A stretch of 49,433 nucleotides of DNA from an uncultured Burkholderiales bacterium (GTDB lineage: Bacteria > Pseudomonadota > Gammaproteobacteria > Burkholderiales > Burkholderiaceae): contig CALBEV010000120.1 of NCBI GenBank assembly GCA_937891045.1, positions 1 through 49,433 on the forward strand, written 5' to 3'. The notes below the pieces were generated by a model that saw only the letters and a list, made by a program, of their open reading frames with translations, made no database searches and had not been told where the DNA came from. Shown piece after piece: positions 36,570-45,490 of this stretch; the stretch's first letter is position 1; every line of letters begins with the position of its first letter. The translations under genes were made by a program, and so were the position numbers.

Positions 36570-36830
36570 ATGATGAACATCGCCAAGTGGCTCATCTTGT
36601 TTCTTTTCACCAGCCCTGTTTTTGCAGCGGATATCAGTTCTTGCACATTGAAAAAGCAGGAAGATGACAAAAATTACTGCAAAGCCTCGTTCGCGGGCAG
36701 TGCCACCTTTTGCGACTTGATCCGCAATGGCGAACGCAAGCGAGACTGCACCTTCATGGTCATTCGCATCCAGCGTGACAACTCCTACAAAGTCAAACCC
36801 TACGTGAAAGAAGCGGTCGCCACCGAATAA
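36570..36830 (+). CDS. Small secreted four-cysteine protein, unknown function
   Basis: 86 residues. The signal peptide covers residues 1-19 (WLILFLFTSPVFA, then ADIS). The mature part has exactly four cysteines (25, 37, 48, 60), each near a charged segment, suggesting two disulfide bonds in the periplasm, followed by a basic C-terminus. A second ATG directly follows the first. It has a likely promoter of its own and no partner gene: the importer is upstream and the crotonase gene is convergent. I do not recognise a family. Confidence 0.7.
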   Translation: MMNIAKWLILFLFTSPVFAADISSCTLKKQEDDKNYCKASFAGSATFCDLIRNGERKRDCTFMVIRIQRDNSYKVKPYVKEAVATE

Positions 36831-36846
36831 ACCCGATGGTCTCGAC

Positions 36847-37644
36847 TTATTTCCCCTGAAACCGGGCTGGGCGCTTTTCAATGAAGGACTGAACGCCCTC
36901 TGCCGCATCGGCACTGTTGGCCAATCGTTGCTGGGTGATGTCAAAACCAGCCCTGGCTGCCATCGGGCCTTCCTCAATGGCTTGCAGTACCGACAAGCGC
37001 GTGGCCACCACCGCCAAGGGTGCTTGTTCTGCAATCAGTTGGGCCACCCGCATCGCTTCAGCCAACTCGCTGCCCGCAGGCACCACCTTTTGCACAAAAT
37101 GCAGCCGCAAGGCTTCAGCCGCATCAAATTCATCGCCGGTCAGTAAATGCAGCATGGCGTTGCCCATGCCTGCGCGTTCGGCCATGCGCAAGGTGGCACC
37201 GCCTGTGGCCATGATGCCGCGCTTGACTTCGAGTTGCGAAAAAAGACAGTTGTCTGCAGCCACCACGATGTCGGCGGCCAACATCAACTCGATGCCCAAG
37301 GTGTAGGTGATGCCCTTGACGGCCACCACCAAGGGCTTTTGACGCCTGCGAAACCCCTTGGTGCCCAGGTTGACTGGGTCGACATCGCCCAAGGCCGCTG
37401 CATGCTCGCCGCGTTGCATGAGACCCGCGAAGCTGGGCAGGTCCAGACCCGCCGTGAAATGCTCGCCCGCCGCGCACAAGACGCCCACGCGCAAGTCGGG
37501 CGAGTCGTCCAACAAGCTGTAGGCCTTGGCCAATTGGGCGAACATGGCCGGGGTGAAACCATTGCGCTTGGCCGGGCGGTTGATGGTGATCTGCAACACC
37601 GGGCCTTGCACCAGGTGGTCAATGCGCCCGTCGGTGGCGCTCAA
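36847..37644 (-). CDS. Enoyl-CoA hydratase/isomerase family protein (crotonase)
   Basis: 265-residue crotonase. Oxyanion-hole segments are AAGEHFTAGLDLPSFA and the later FSQLEVKRGIMATGGATLRM, whose Glu aligns with the first catalytic Glu; the second catalytic Glu position looks replaced (AERAGMGNAML), so the reaction may be isomerisation or hydrolysis and not hydration. The start is TTG 37644, supported by GAGGTG five bases upstream. It overlaps the pirin stop as TTGA, so the two are translationally coupled. Confidence 0.85.
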   Translation of the reverse strand: MSATDGRIDHLVQGPVLQITINRPAKRNGFTPAMFAQLAKAYSLLDDSPDLRVGVLCAAGEHFTAGLDLPSFAGLMQRGEHAAALGDVDPVNLGTKGFRRRQKPLVVAVKGITYTLGIELMLAADIVVAADNCLFSQLEVKRGIMATGGATLRMAERAGMGNAMLHLLTGDEFDAAEALRLHFVQKVVPAGSELAEAMRVAQLIAEQAPLAVVATRLSVLQAIEEGPMAARAGFDITQQRLANSADAAEGVQSFIEKRPARFQGK

Positions 37645-38681
37645 GTCTTCACCTCGTCGGCGTCGCGCTCCTCCAAACGGCCATCGGCATGGCGGGCAAA
37701 ACGCCCGGTGTCACGCGGATGCACGGGGTCGGAAGCGCCCCAAGGCCAGCCACCAAATTCGGTGCGGCGGTAATCTTCAAAGGCTTGGTGGATTTCGGCC
37801 TGGGTGTTCATCACAAACGGGCCGTACTGCGCCACCGGTTCGCCAATCGGGCGGGCTTGCAACATCAGCAACTCCACCGCATCGCTGCCGGTGTTGTGCA
37901 GATGCAAGTCGTCTTGCGCCACCACCTCGAGCACCGAGCGCTTTGGAATGCTTTGTCCGGCGATGTTCAAAGCTTGACCAGCAAAGTAATACAGCTGCCT
38001 CTTGGTGCCAGCCTGAGCCGTGCGCGGCAAGGTCCATTGCGCACCAGCCTCTAATCGGATGGTGAAGATGGCCAAGTCGGACTGCGCTTGGCTGGCCCAA
38101 GAGTGCGGCGGAGGCGGCAAGCCTTGGGCGTCGTTCAAGCGACCCGCCACCACCAGCACCTCGGTCGCGTGGCCGTTGGCGTCCACATGGCGAACGGTGT
38201 GAATGTGCTCGCGCCAAAACATGGTGAAGTGCGGCTCGCACATCTTGTCCTTGGCAGGCAGGTTCAACCAAAGTTGAAACAGCTCGCAGGTGTTGGCTTG
38301 GTCTTGGTGGCGCAGCGGAAACATCTCGCAATGCACGATGCCTTTGCCAGCGGTGAGCCACTGCACATCGCCATCGCCAAAGCGGGCCGTGGCCCCCAAA
38401 GAGTCCGAGTGGTCAATGCGGCCTTGGCGCACGATGGTGACGGTTTCAAAGCCCCGGTGCGGATGCGATGGAAAGCCCGGAATGGTTTGGCCGTGGTACA
38501 TGCTCCAACCGTCTTTGTTGCCAAAGTCGCTGCCCATTTGCCGCCCTGCCAAGGAGGCGTTCGGCCCCATCTGGGCATTGCCTTCGGGGTAATGGTCCAG
38601 GTGGTGCACACAAAACAAAAACGGGTCCATGGTTTGCCATGGAAACGACAGGGGAGAAATTTTGAGAATGCTGGAAGACAT
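37641..38681 (-). CDS. Pirin family protein (bicupin)
   Basis: About 346 residues. The N-terminal cupin has the pirin metal motif FPSHPHRGFETVTIVRQG (His, His) with a later HCEMFP (His-x-Glu). The second half contains LYYFAGQALNIAGQ and the C-terminal YGPFVMNTQAEIHQAFEDYR, both typical. Bacterial pirins act as quercetinases or as partners of metabolic enzymes. Start is uncertain: ATG 38681 has no ribosome-binding site, while TTG 38696 has GGA eight bases upstream and adds five residues. Between the serine hydrolase and the crotonase on one transcript. Confidence 0.88.
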   Translation of the reverse strand: MSSSILKISPLSFPWQTMDPFLFCVHHLDHYPEGNAQMGPNASLAGRQMGSDFGNKDGWSMYHGQTIPGFPSHPHRGFETVTIVRQGRIDHSDSLGATARFGDGDVQWLTAGKGIVHCEMFPLRHQDQANTCELFQLWLNLPAKDKMCEPHFTMFWREHIHTVRHVDANGHATEVLVVAGRLNDAQGLPPPPHSWASQAQSDLAIFTIRLEAGAQWTLPRTAQAGTKRQLYYFAGQALNIAGQSIPKRSVLEVVAQDDLHLHNTGSDAVELLMLQARPIGEPVAQYGPFVMNTQAEIHQAFEDYRRTEFGGWPWGASDPVHPRDTGRFARHADGRLEERDADEVKT

Positions 38682-38700
38682 GGCTGAGGCTGGCAAAAAG

Positions 38701-39996
38701 TTATTCCAAGGCTTGGTAGACCAATTGTTTGATCATGCGGCGGTAGTACTGGCGAATCGGACCAGGGGTTTGCGCCATCAGCAAACCGATGACTTGTTCT
38801 TCCGGATCAATCCAGAAGAAGGTGCCACCGGCACCGGCCCAAGCGTAGTCACCTTCAGAGCCGGGCACACTGGCCAGTCCCGGGCCTTGGCGCACCATGA
38901 AGCCCAGGCCAAAGGTGTAGCCCTGCACACCCATCAGCAACTCGCCGGGCTGCAAAGGCGTGGCCACTTTGGGGCCCAAGTGGTCCGAGGTCATCAGCGC
39001 CAACGTGGTGCGGCTGATGTAGCGGCGGCCATCCAGAGTGCCGTTGTTCAACAGCATTTGGCAAAAGCGCAGGTAGTCGGCGGCGGTGGTCACAAGTCCG
39101 GCACCACCGGCGTCATTGCCTTGCACCTGGGTCAGGTCCAGCATCGGGGCCATGGGTTTTTGCGTGAGAGGGTCGATGGCCAAGGGCTGGGCGATGCGGT
39201 GCACTTGGTTGGCAGGCACCACAAACGCCGTGTCTTTCATGCCCAAGGGTTTGATCAGGCGCTCATGCAGCAAGACCCCCAAAGGTTTTTTGCCCACCAC
39301 TTCCAGCACCCGACCCAACAAGTCGGTGGACAAGCTGTATTCCCAGGTGCTGCCGGGTTGCCACTGCAAGGGCGCTTTGGCAAACGCCGCCACTTGTTGT
39401 TCGGGTGTCAACGTGATCCACAAAGAGGGCACTTCGTTGGAGAACAAACCCGCGCTGATGTAGGCATTGCGCATGGCCGCAGAGCGGGTGAACTCGGCAT
39501 AGGTCAGGCCCGAGGTGTGGCGCAGCAAATCGTGCACGAGGATGGGCCGCGCAGCAGCCACCGTGGTGCTGGCTGGGTCGGCCGGGTTGGCCAAGACCTG
39601 CATTTGCGCCAGAGCGGGCAAGAACTTGGACACCGGGTCGGCCAGTTGCAACTGGCCTTCTTCCACCATCATCATGGCCAACACCGAGGTCATGGGCTTG
39701 GTCATGGAATAGGCGCGGAAGATGGCGTCTTGCTTCACACCAATCGCGTCTGAATAGACGATGGCCCCTTTGCGGGCCACCACCACCACCGCGCCGGGCA
39801 TGTTTTTGGCATCGATTTCAGCCTGAATGACCGGGCGAATACGGGCCAAGCGCTCGGCTGAAAAACCTTTGGAAGCGGGGGAGGCTGTGGGGATGTCGGC
39901 GGCCAACAGCGGGGCGGCCAAACTCGTCAGCAGCAAGCTGCCCAAAACGGCGTGGAGGCAAGCACGGCGGCCGCTTGAGAAAGGGTTCAGGGGCAT
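38701..39996 (-). CDS. Beta-lactamase-fold serine hydrolase/esterase, exported
   Basis: 431 residues. Signal peptide ACLHAVLGSLLLTSLAAPLLAA. Nucleophile Ser97 in AYSMTKPMTSVLAMM (SxxK). The second motif is WEYSLSTDLLGRVLE, that is Tyr-Ser-Leu in place of Tyr-x-Asn, as in EstB-type family VIII esterases, and a later GGTFFWIDP. So an esterase is more likely than a beta-lactamase. GGAG six bases before ATG 39996 fixes the start; the open frame beyond it is not used. Heads the transcript with the pirin and crotonase genes. Confidence 0.87.
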   Translation of the reverse strand: MPLNPFSSGRRACLHAVLGSLLLTSLAAPLLAADIPTASPASKGFSAERLARIRPVIQAEIDAKNMPGAVVVVARKGAIVYSDAIGVKQDAIFRAYSMTKPMTSVLAMMMVEEGQLQLADPVSKFLPALAQMQVLANPADPASTTVAAARPILVHDLLRHTSGLTYAEFTRSAAMRNAYISAGLFSNEVPSLWITLTPEQQVAAFAKAPLQWQPGSTWEYSLSTDLLGRVLEVVGKKPLGVLLHERLIKPLGMKDTAFVVPANQVHRIAQPLAIDPLTQKPMAPMLDLTQVQGNDAGGAGLVTTAADYLRFCQMLLNNGTLDGRRYISRTTLALMTSDHLGPKVATPLQPGELLMGVQGYTFGLGFMVRQGPGLASVPGSEGDYAWAGAGGTFFWIDPEEQVIGLLMAQTPGPIRQYYRRMIKQLVYQALE

Positions 39997-40098
39997 GAGT
40001 CGCTCCGTAGACAGTTGGTGAAGGTTCAAAGAGGTTAGCAGATGCCGCATCCCTTAAGCTCTCAAGCTGAGCAATGAAAAAACACAATGGAGACCCTG

Positions 40099-40878
40099 AT
40101 GAAACTGAATGCAAACTTGTCGGCCATCGTCACGGGCGGGGCTTCTGGTCTGGGCGCAGCAACCGCCCGCCGTTTGGCTGGGCATGGCGTGAAAGTCGCG
40201 CTGTTTGACCTGAATGCCGAGCTGGGCGAGGCCTTGGCGAAAGAGATTGGTGGCGTGTTTTGCCAAGTGGATGTGACCAGCGAAGAGCAGGTGGACGCAG
40301 GCTTTGCCAAAGCCCGCGCGGCACTCGGGCAAGAACGCATCTTGGTGAACTGCGCCGGTACCGGCAACGCGATCAAAACCGCCAGCCGCGACAAAACCAC
40401 CGGCGAAATTCGCACGTTTCCCACCGCCAATTTCGACCGCATCATCCAAATCAATTTGGTCGGAACGTTTCGCTGTATTGCGAAATCAGCCGCTGGCATG
40501 ATGACCCTGGACATGCTGGAAGGCGAACGCGGCGCCATCGTCAACACGGCGTCCGTGGCCGCCGAAGACGGTCAAATTGGCCAGGCCAGTTACACGGCCA
40601 GCAAGGCAGGCATCGTGGGCATGACCTTGCCCATCGCCCGCGACCTCATGGGCGAGGGCATTCGGGTCAACACCATCTTGCCGGGCATCTTCAACACCCC
40701 CCTGTTGCAAGCCGCCCCCGACAACGTGAAAGAAGCCTTGGCCGCATCCGTGCCGTTTCCAAAACGCTTGGGCCAGCCCGACGAATACGCCCATTTGGCC
40801 GAGTTGCTGTTGACCAACCAGTACATGAATGGAGAGTGCATCCGCATTGACGGTGCCATCCGCATGGCTCCCCGCTGA
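40099..40878 (+). CDS. SDR-family dehydrogenase, 3-hydroxyacyl-CoA dehydrogenase type II-like
   Basis: 259-residue short-chain dehydrogenase, paralogue of the gene at 8605-9363 (shared ASVAA-DGQIGQA-Y-ASK-GIVGMTLPIARDL block). Motifs: TGGASGLGAATARRL, VNCAGTG, NTASVAAEDGQIGQASYTASKAG. GGAG six bases before ATG 40099 makes this the start; an ATG at 40087 overlaps that site. With the following thiolase and acyl-CoA ligase it forms a beta-oxidation unit, where it would oxidise a 3-hydroxyacyl-CoA. Confidence 0.88.
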   Translation: MKLNANLSAIVTGGASGLGAATARRLAGHGVKVALFDLNAELGEALAKEIGGVFCQVDVTSEEQVDAGFAKARAALGQERILVNCAGTGNAIKTASRDKTTGEIRTFPTANFDRIIQINLVGTFRCIAKSAAGMMTLDMLEGERGAIVNTASVAAEDGQIGQASYTASKAGIVGMTLPIARDLMGEGIRVNTILPGIFNTPLLQAAPDNVKEALAASVPFPKRLGQPDEYAHLAELLLTNQYMNGECIRIDGAIRMAPR

Positions 40879-40919
40879 GGGCGGGCACAATCCACCTAAA
40901 CATTGACAAAGGAAACAAG

Positions 40920-42098
40920 ATGTCTGAAGCATTCATCGTGGCCGCCACCCGCACCGCCGGTGGCAAAAGAGGCGGACGATTGTCCGGTTGGCATCCTGTG
41001 GATTTGGCCGCCCAGGTCTTGAACGATTTGCTGGACCGCACCGGTGCCGACCCCGCACTGGTGGAAGACGTGTTCATGGGCTGTGTCAGCCAGGTGGGCG
41101 AGCAGTCTACGAATGTGGCCCGCAATGCGGTGTTGGCCTCGCGCTTGCCCGAGTCGGTGCCCGGCACCTCCATCGATAGGCAATGCGGTTCCTCGCAACA
41201 AGCCATCCACTTCGCAGCGCAGGCCGTCATGTCCGGCAGCATGGATGTGGTGATTGCGGCGGGCGTGGAATCCATGACCCGCGTGCCCATGTTCAGCACC
41301 AGCTACTTGGCGCAAAAAGCCAACATGGGTTTTTACCAAAGCCCGCTGATGAACAAGCGTTACAACGACCAGGTGTTCAGCCAGTTTGTGGGCGCCGAAA
41401 TGATGGCTCAAAAATACGGCCTGAGCAAACTCGAACTCGACAGCTACGCGCTGCTCAGCCATCAACGCGCATTGGCCGCCACGCAAGCAGGTGCCTTCAA
41501 AGATGAAATCTTGCCGGTGGCCGTGCTCAACACCGAAGGCCAAGCCTCGGGCGAGATGCACACCGCCGACGAAGGCATCCGCGCCGAAGCCACGCTTGAA
41601 GGCATTCAAAGTGTGAAGTTGCTGCAAGAAGGCGGCGTCATCACTGCGGCCAATGCCAGCCAAATTTGCGACGGTGCCACCGGCGTCATGGTGGTGAACG
41701 AACGCGGTTTGAAAGCCTTGGGCGTGAAGCCTTTGGCCCGGATTCACCACATGACCATGATCGGCCACGATCCGGTCATCATGCTCGAAGCGCCGATTCC
41801 CGCCACCGAACGCGCCCTGAAAAAAGCCGGTATGAAGGTCGATGACATCGACCTGTATGAAGTGAATGAAGCCTTTGCCTCGGTGCCTTTGGCTTGGCTG
41901 AAAAGCTTGGGGGCCGACCCCGCGCGTTTGAACGTGAACGGCGGCGCGATTGCCCTGGGTCACCCGCTGGGCGCGTCAGGCACCAAGCTCATGACCACGC
42001 TGGTTCATGCCTTGGCGCAACGCGGCAAACGCTATGGCTTGCAAACCATGTGCGAAGGCGGCGGCATGGCCAACGTCACCATCATCGAACGCCTCTGA
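40920..42098 (+). CDS. Acetyl-CoA acyltransferase (thiolase)
   Basis: 392-residue thiolase cleaving 3-ketoacyl-CoA. Nucleophile Cys89 in SIDRQCGSSQQA, His348 in GGAIALGHPLGASG and the second Cys378 in TMCEGGGMAN are all present. The CEGGG form is that of FadA-like degradative thiolases. AAAGGAAAC precedes ATG 40920. It lies between the SDR and acyl-CoA ligase genes (gaps 41 and 28 bases), giving three beta-oxidation steps. Confidence 0.94.
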   Translation: MSEAFIVAATRTAGGKRGGRLSGWHPVDLAAQVLNDLLDRTGADPALVEDVFMGCVSQVGEQSTNVARNAVLASRLPESVPGTSIDRQCGSSQQAIHFAAQAVMSGSMDVVIAAGVESMTRVPMFSTSYLAQKANMGFYQSPLMNKRYNDQVFSQFVGAEMMAQKYGLSKLELDSYALLSHQRALAATQAGAFKDEILPVAVLNTEGQASGEMHTADEGIRAEATLEGIQSVKLLQEGGVITAANASQICDGATGVMVVNERGLKALGVKPLARIHHMTMIGHDPVIMLEAPIPATERALKKAGMKVDDIDLYEVNEAFASVPLAWLKSLGADPARLNVNGGAIALGHPLGASGTKLMTTLVHALAQRGKRYGLQTMCEGGGMANVTIIERL

Positions 42099-42126
42099 TT
42101 TGAGCGTTTAAACAGGAGAAATCACC

Positions 42127-43764
42127 ATGCTCGGATTGATGCAAGACCGCCCGCTGCTGATTTCATCCTTGGTCGAGCACGCTGCCACCTTCCACCCGGC
42201 CACCGAGATCGTTTCGCGCTTGCCCGAGGGCACGGTGCACCGCACCAACTGGCGTGACATGTGTTTCTTGTCACGGCAAGTGGCGCAGGCCATGCAGGTC
42301 TTGGGCGTGCAAGCCGGGGACCGGGTGGGCACACTGGCTTGGAACTCCTACCGGCATTTGTCTTTGTATTACGGCGTCTCGGGCAGCGGGGCGGTTTTGC
42401 ACACGGTCAACCCGCGTTTGTTCCCAGAGCAAATCGACTACATCATCAACCACGCCGAAGACCAGGTGCTGTTTTTCGATGTGGGCTTTGCGCCGCTGGT
42501 GGCGCAACTCGCGCCATCGCTGAAGTCGGTGAAGCACTATGTGGTGATGACCGATCGCGCCCACATGCCCGAGCTGGACTTGCCCAACCTGCATTGCTTT
42601 GACGAGCTGATGGCCGCGCAAAGCACCCGCTTCACCTGGCCCGAATTCGAGGAGCGCAGCGCTTCTTCGCTTTGTTACACCTCGGGCACCACCGGCAACC
42701 CCAAGGGCGTGCTGTATTCCCACCGTTCCACGATGTTGCACACCTTGATGGAACTCGCGCCCGACACCTTTTGCATCAGCTCTGCTGAAACCTTGCTCTT
42801 GATCGTGCCCATGTTCCATGCCAATGCCTGGGGTGCGCCGTATGCCGCCGCCATGGTCGGGGCCAAGCTGGTGTTGCCCGGACCGCACCTGGACGGCGAA
42901 AGTATTTTCAATTTGATGCTGCAAGAGCGGGTTACTTTTTCACAAGGTGTGCCCACGGTGTGGTTGATGTTGTTTCAGTACCTGGATGCGCACCCCGAGC
43001 TTGACCCGAAAAGCTTGGGCGTCAAACGCGTGGGCATTGGCGGCGCGGCGGTGGCCCGCAGCATGCTGGAGCGTTTTGAGAAGCAATTTGGCGCTGAGGT
43101 GGTGCAGGGCTGGGGCATGACCGAGACCAGCCCCATTGGCGTCATCAGCAAACTCTTGCCCAAACATGCGCAGGTGTCCGCTGAAGACTTGGTGAAAACC
43201 AAGCTCAAGCAAGGGCGAGGTGTGTGGGGCGTGGATTTGAAAATCGTTGATGAACACGGCCAAGCCCTGCCTTGGGATGGTGTGGCCTTTGGCCACTTGC
43301 ATGTGCGTGGCCCGTGGGTCACCAGCGGTTATTTCAAAAGCGAAGGCGGCCAGGTGTTGGACGCCGAAGGCTTCTTTCCCACAGGGGACGTGGCCACCAT
43401 CGACCCCGATGGCTATTTGCAACTGGTGGACCGTGCCAAAGATGTGATCAAGTCGGGGGGCGAATGGATCTCATCCATCGATGTCGAGTTGTGCGCGAAT
43501 TCACACCCCGGTGTGGCTGAATCGGCCGTCATTGGTGTGGCCCATCCCAAGTGGCAAGAGCGCCCCTTGATATTGGTGGTGCGCCGGGCAGGACCGCAGG
43601 TGAGTGCCGATGAACTGACCAGCCATTTGTCGGCACGCTTGGCCAAGTGGTGGCTGCCCGATGAGATTTTGTTTGTGGATGAATTGCCGCACACCGCCAC
43701 CGGCAAAATTTTGAAAACCAAGCTGCGCGAGCAGTACAAAAATCACCGCTTGTCTTCGATGTAA
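42127..43764 (+). CDS. AMP-forming acyl-CoA synthetase (medium/long-chain type)
   Basis: 545-residue ANL-family ligase. P-loop LCYTSGTTGNPKGVLYSH, GWGMTETSPIG, FFPTGDVATIDPDGYLQLVDRAKDVIKSGGEW and catalytic Lys in TATGKILKTKLREQ. It resembles the fatty-acyl-CoA synthetases of the AlkK/FadD3 type (early TVNPRLFPEQIDYIINHAED). AGGAG precedes ATG 42127. Supplies acyl-CoA for the thiolase/SDR unit. The 3' end overlaps the convergent membrane-protein gene by 22 bases. Confidence 0.92.
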   Translation: MLGLMQDRPLLISSLVEHAATFHPATEIVSRLPEGTVHRTNWRDMCFLSRQVAQAMQVLGVQAGDRVGTLAWNSYRHLSLYYGVSGSGAVLHTVNPRLFPEQIDYIINHAEDQVLFFDVGFAPLVAQLAPSLKSVKHYVVMTDRAHMPELDLPNLHCFDELMAAQSTRFTWPEFEERSASSLCYTSGTTGNPKGVLYSHRSTMLHTLMELAPDTFCISSAETLLLIVPMFHANAWGAPYAAAMVGAKLVLPGPHLDGESIFNLMLQERVTFSQGVPTVWLMLFQYLDAHPELDPKSLGVKRVGIGGAAVARSMLERFEKQFGAEVVQGWGMTETSPIGVISKLLPKHAQVSAEDLVKTKLKQGRGVWGVDLKIVDEHGQALPWDGVAFGHLHVRGPWVTSGYFKSEGGQVLDAEGFFPTGDVATIDPDGYLQLVDRAKDVIKSGGEWISSIDVELCANSHPGVAESAVIGVAHPKWQERPLILVVRRAGPQVSADELTSHLSARLAKWWLPDEILFVDELPHTATGKILKTKLREQYKNHRLSSM

Positions 43765-44033
43765 GGCTTGATGGGTTCTTCGGGCGGCAGTTCGCGCACC
43801 TCGGCTTCGATCACATCTTCAGCGGGCGTCCGTCGGTGCATCTGCTTGGCGGTTTGTTGTTGCCATTGGCGGTAGGCTTGAAAAATCACGGCGATTTGCG
43901 GTTTTTGACCGGTGAACAACCAGCGCAGCAGGCTGAACGCCAGCCCTGCCAATGACAGCAGCAGCACCAGCAGCAGCATGAAGCCCGCCATCAGCAAGAC
44001 AAAAATTCGCAAAAGCCAGTTCAAGCGGACCAA
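43743..44033 (-). CDS. Small membrane protein, unknown function
   Basis: 96 residues: one or two N-terminal hydrophobic helices (LLRIFVLLMAGFMLLLVLLL, continuing to LLRWLF), then a cytoplasmic Gln/Arg-rich stretch (AYRQWQQQTAKQMHRR) and an acidic tail. The only start in frame is TTG 44033 unless translation begins at Met15 inside the helix; no Shine-Dalgarno. Coding character rests on the clean membrane-plus-charged-tail layout. I do not recognise a family. Confidence 0.55.
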   Translation of the reverse strand: MVRLNWLLRIFVLLMAGFMLLLVLLLSLAGLAFSLLRWLFTGQKPQIAVIFQAYRQWQQQTAKQMHRRTPAEDVIEAEVRELPPEEPIKPYIEDKR

Positions 44034-44078
44034 TCAACACAGTGGTATTCAAAAAAGGCAGAGCCCTCATGAGAAAGC

Positions 44079-45398
44079 TCAGCTTGTGGTTTGGTGATTG
44101 ATCAAGTGCGCAGGCAATCTCAAAATCAACAAGGCTCCGATGATAGCCAAACCGCTGAAGATGATCAGGCTGTTTTGCGCGTTGCCGGTCAAGTCTGCAA
44201 TCCAGCCAACAGCCGCTGTGCTGACAAACCCGGCGATATTGCCGATGGAGTTGATGATGGCCAAGCCTACGGCCGCGGCGGCACCCGTTAGAAACGAGGG
44301 CGGCACACTCCAGAAAGCAGCTTGGGTGGCAGAGGCACCCGCTGCCGCCATGGTCAATGCCAGCATCGTGAACGCCAGACTGTCAAAGTGCATCCAACTC
44401 AAGATCAAACCCGCTGCTGCGACCAAGCCGGGAATGGCGGTGTGGTAGCGACGTTCTCCGCGCCGATCTGAACTCGTGTTGCAAAAGTACATGGCAAAAA
44501 TAGCCACGATGTAGGGTACTGCCGTCAGCAAGCCAATCCGCATCACATCGGTTTCACCATGTTGTTTGATCAGGGTAGGCATCCAAAAAATGGACACATA
44601 AATCGAACTTGCAATGCAGAAATAGGCGGCACTGAGTTGCCAAACCAATGGGCTTTTGAAAGCGCTGCTGGCCGATGAATGCGATTGTTTGGCATTGTTT
44701 TCACGCGCTAAATCCTCGCTGATGATCGCCTTCTCCGCATCGCTGAGCCAATGCGCTTCTTTCGGAGAATTCACCAGAATGCGGGTCACCATCAAACCCA
44801 AAATCACGGAGGGGGTGGTTTCAATCAAAAACAACCACTGCCAGCCGCTCAGACCAGCCGCATCGTCAAATTGAACCATGATGTAGCCAGACAAAGGTCC
44901 GCCCAAAATACTTGACAGGGGCAATGCCGACAAAAGCAAGGCGATGATGCGCCCACGCCAATCTGCGGGGAACCAGCAGGATAAAAAATAGAAAGCGCCA
45001 GGGATGAAACCGGCTTCGGCGACACCCAGCAAAAATCGAAGAATATAGAACTGGGTTGCGTTTTGCACAAAGGCCATCGCCCCGCCTATCAGACCCCATG
45101 TGATCATGATCCGAGCGATCCACATGCTTGCGCCCACCCTGTGCAACAACATGTTGCTGGGGACTTCAAAAATGACATAGCCTAAAAAAAAGATGCCAGC
45201 ACCGATGCCATAGACCGTGTTGCTAAAGGCCAAGTCATCCATCATTTGCAATTTGGCAAAGCCCACATTGACCCGATCGAGGTATGCCGCAACCAAGCAC
45301 AAACATAAAAAGGGCACGATGCGCCACGCGGCTTTTTTGTAGACGGCTGCGCGCTGTGTGTATTGATCGACAGCTTGCGCGTCAGAACTAACAGCCAT
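44079..45398 (-). CDS. MFS transporter, anion:cation symporter (ACS) family
   Basis: 439-residue, 12-helix major facilitator. ACS hallmarks: AAYLDRVNVGFAKLQMMDDL after helix 1, GYVIFEVPSNMLLHRVGA, RFLLGVAEAGFIPGAFYFLS and CWFPADWRGRIIALLL. Relatives carry tartrate, phthalate, 4-hydroxyphenylacetate or other organic anions. AGGAG six bases before ATG 45398 sets the start. It ends the minus-strand cassette with the PQQ dehydrogenase, Rieske protein and CoA ligase, and could import the acid product or substrate. Confidence 0.9.
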   Translation of the reverse strand: MAVSSDAQAVDQYTQRAAVYKKAAWRIVPFLCLCLVAAYLDRVNVGFAKLQMMDDLAFSNTVYGIGAGIFFLGYVIFEVPSNMLLHRVGASMWIARIMITWGLIGGAMAFVQNATQFYILRFLLGVAEAGFIPGAFYFLSCWFPADWRGRIIALLLSALPLSSILGGPLSGYIMVQFDDAAGLSGWQWLFLIETTPSVILGLMVTRILVNSPKEAHWLSDAEKAIISEDLARENNAKQSHSSASSAFKSPLVWQLSAAYFCIASSIYVSIFWMPTLIKQHGETDVMRIGLLTAVPYIVAIFAMYFCNTSSDRRGERRYHTAIPGLVAAAGLILSWMHFDSLAFTMLALTMAAAGASATQAAFWSVPPSFLTGAAAAVGLAIINSIGNIAGFVSTAAVGWIADLTGNAQNSLIIFSGLAIIGALLILRLPAHLINHQTTS

Positions 45399-45438
45399 GA
45401 AGGACTCCTGGTTTATTTGAAATTGGGAATTCATATGA

Positions 45439-45468
45439 ATCGGCCTCGCCAGGATGGACGAGGCCGAT
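45439..45468 (-). other. Perfect stem-loop between the PQQ dehydrogenase and MFS genes
   Basis: ATCGGCCTCG and CGAGGCCGAT form a perfect 10-bp stem with a 10-base loop, 22 bases after the dehydrogenase stop. There is no T-run on the transcribed strand, so partial termination or 3'-end protection of the upstream mRNA is more likely than full termination. Confidence 0.6.
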
Positions 45469-45490
45469 ATCACTCACTCAAGTCAAGACT

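Noticed and set aside
38701..39996. Class C beta-lactamase (antibiotic resistance)
   Set aside because: The second motif is Tyr-Ser-Leu, not Tyr-x-Asn, which points to a family VIII esterase.
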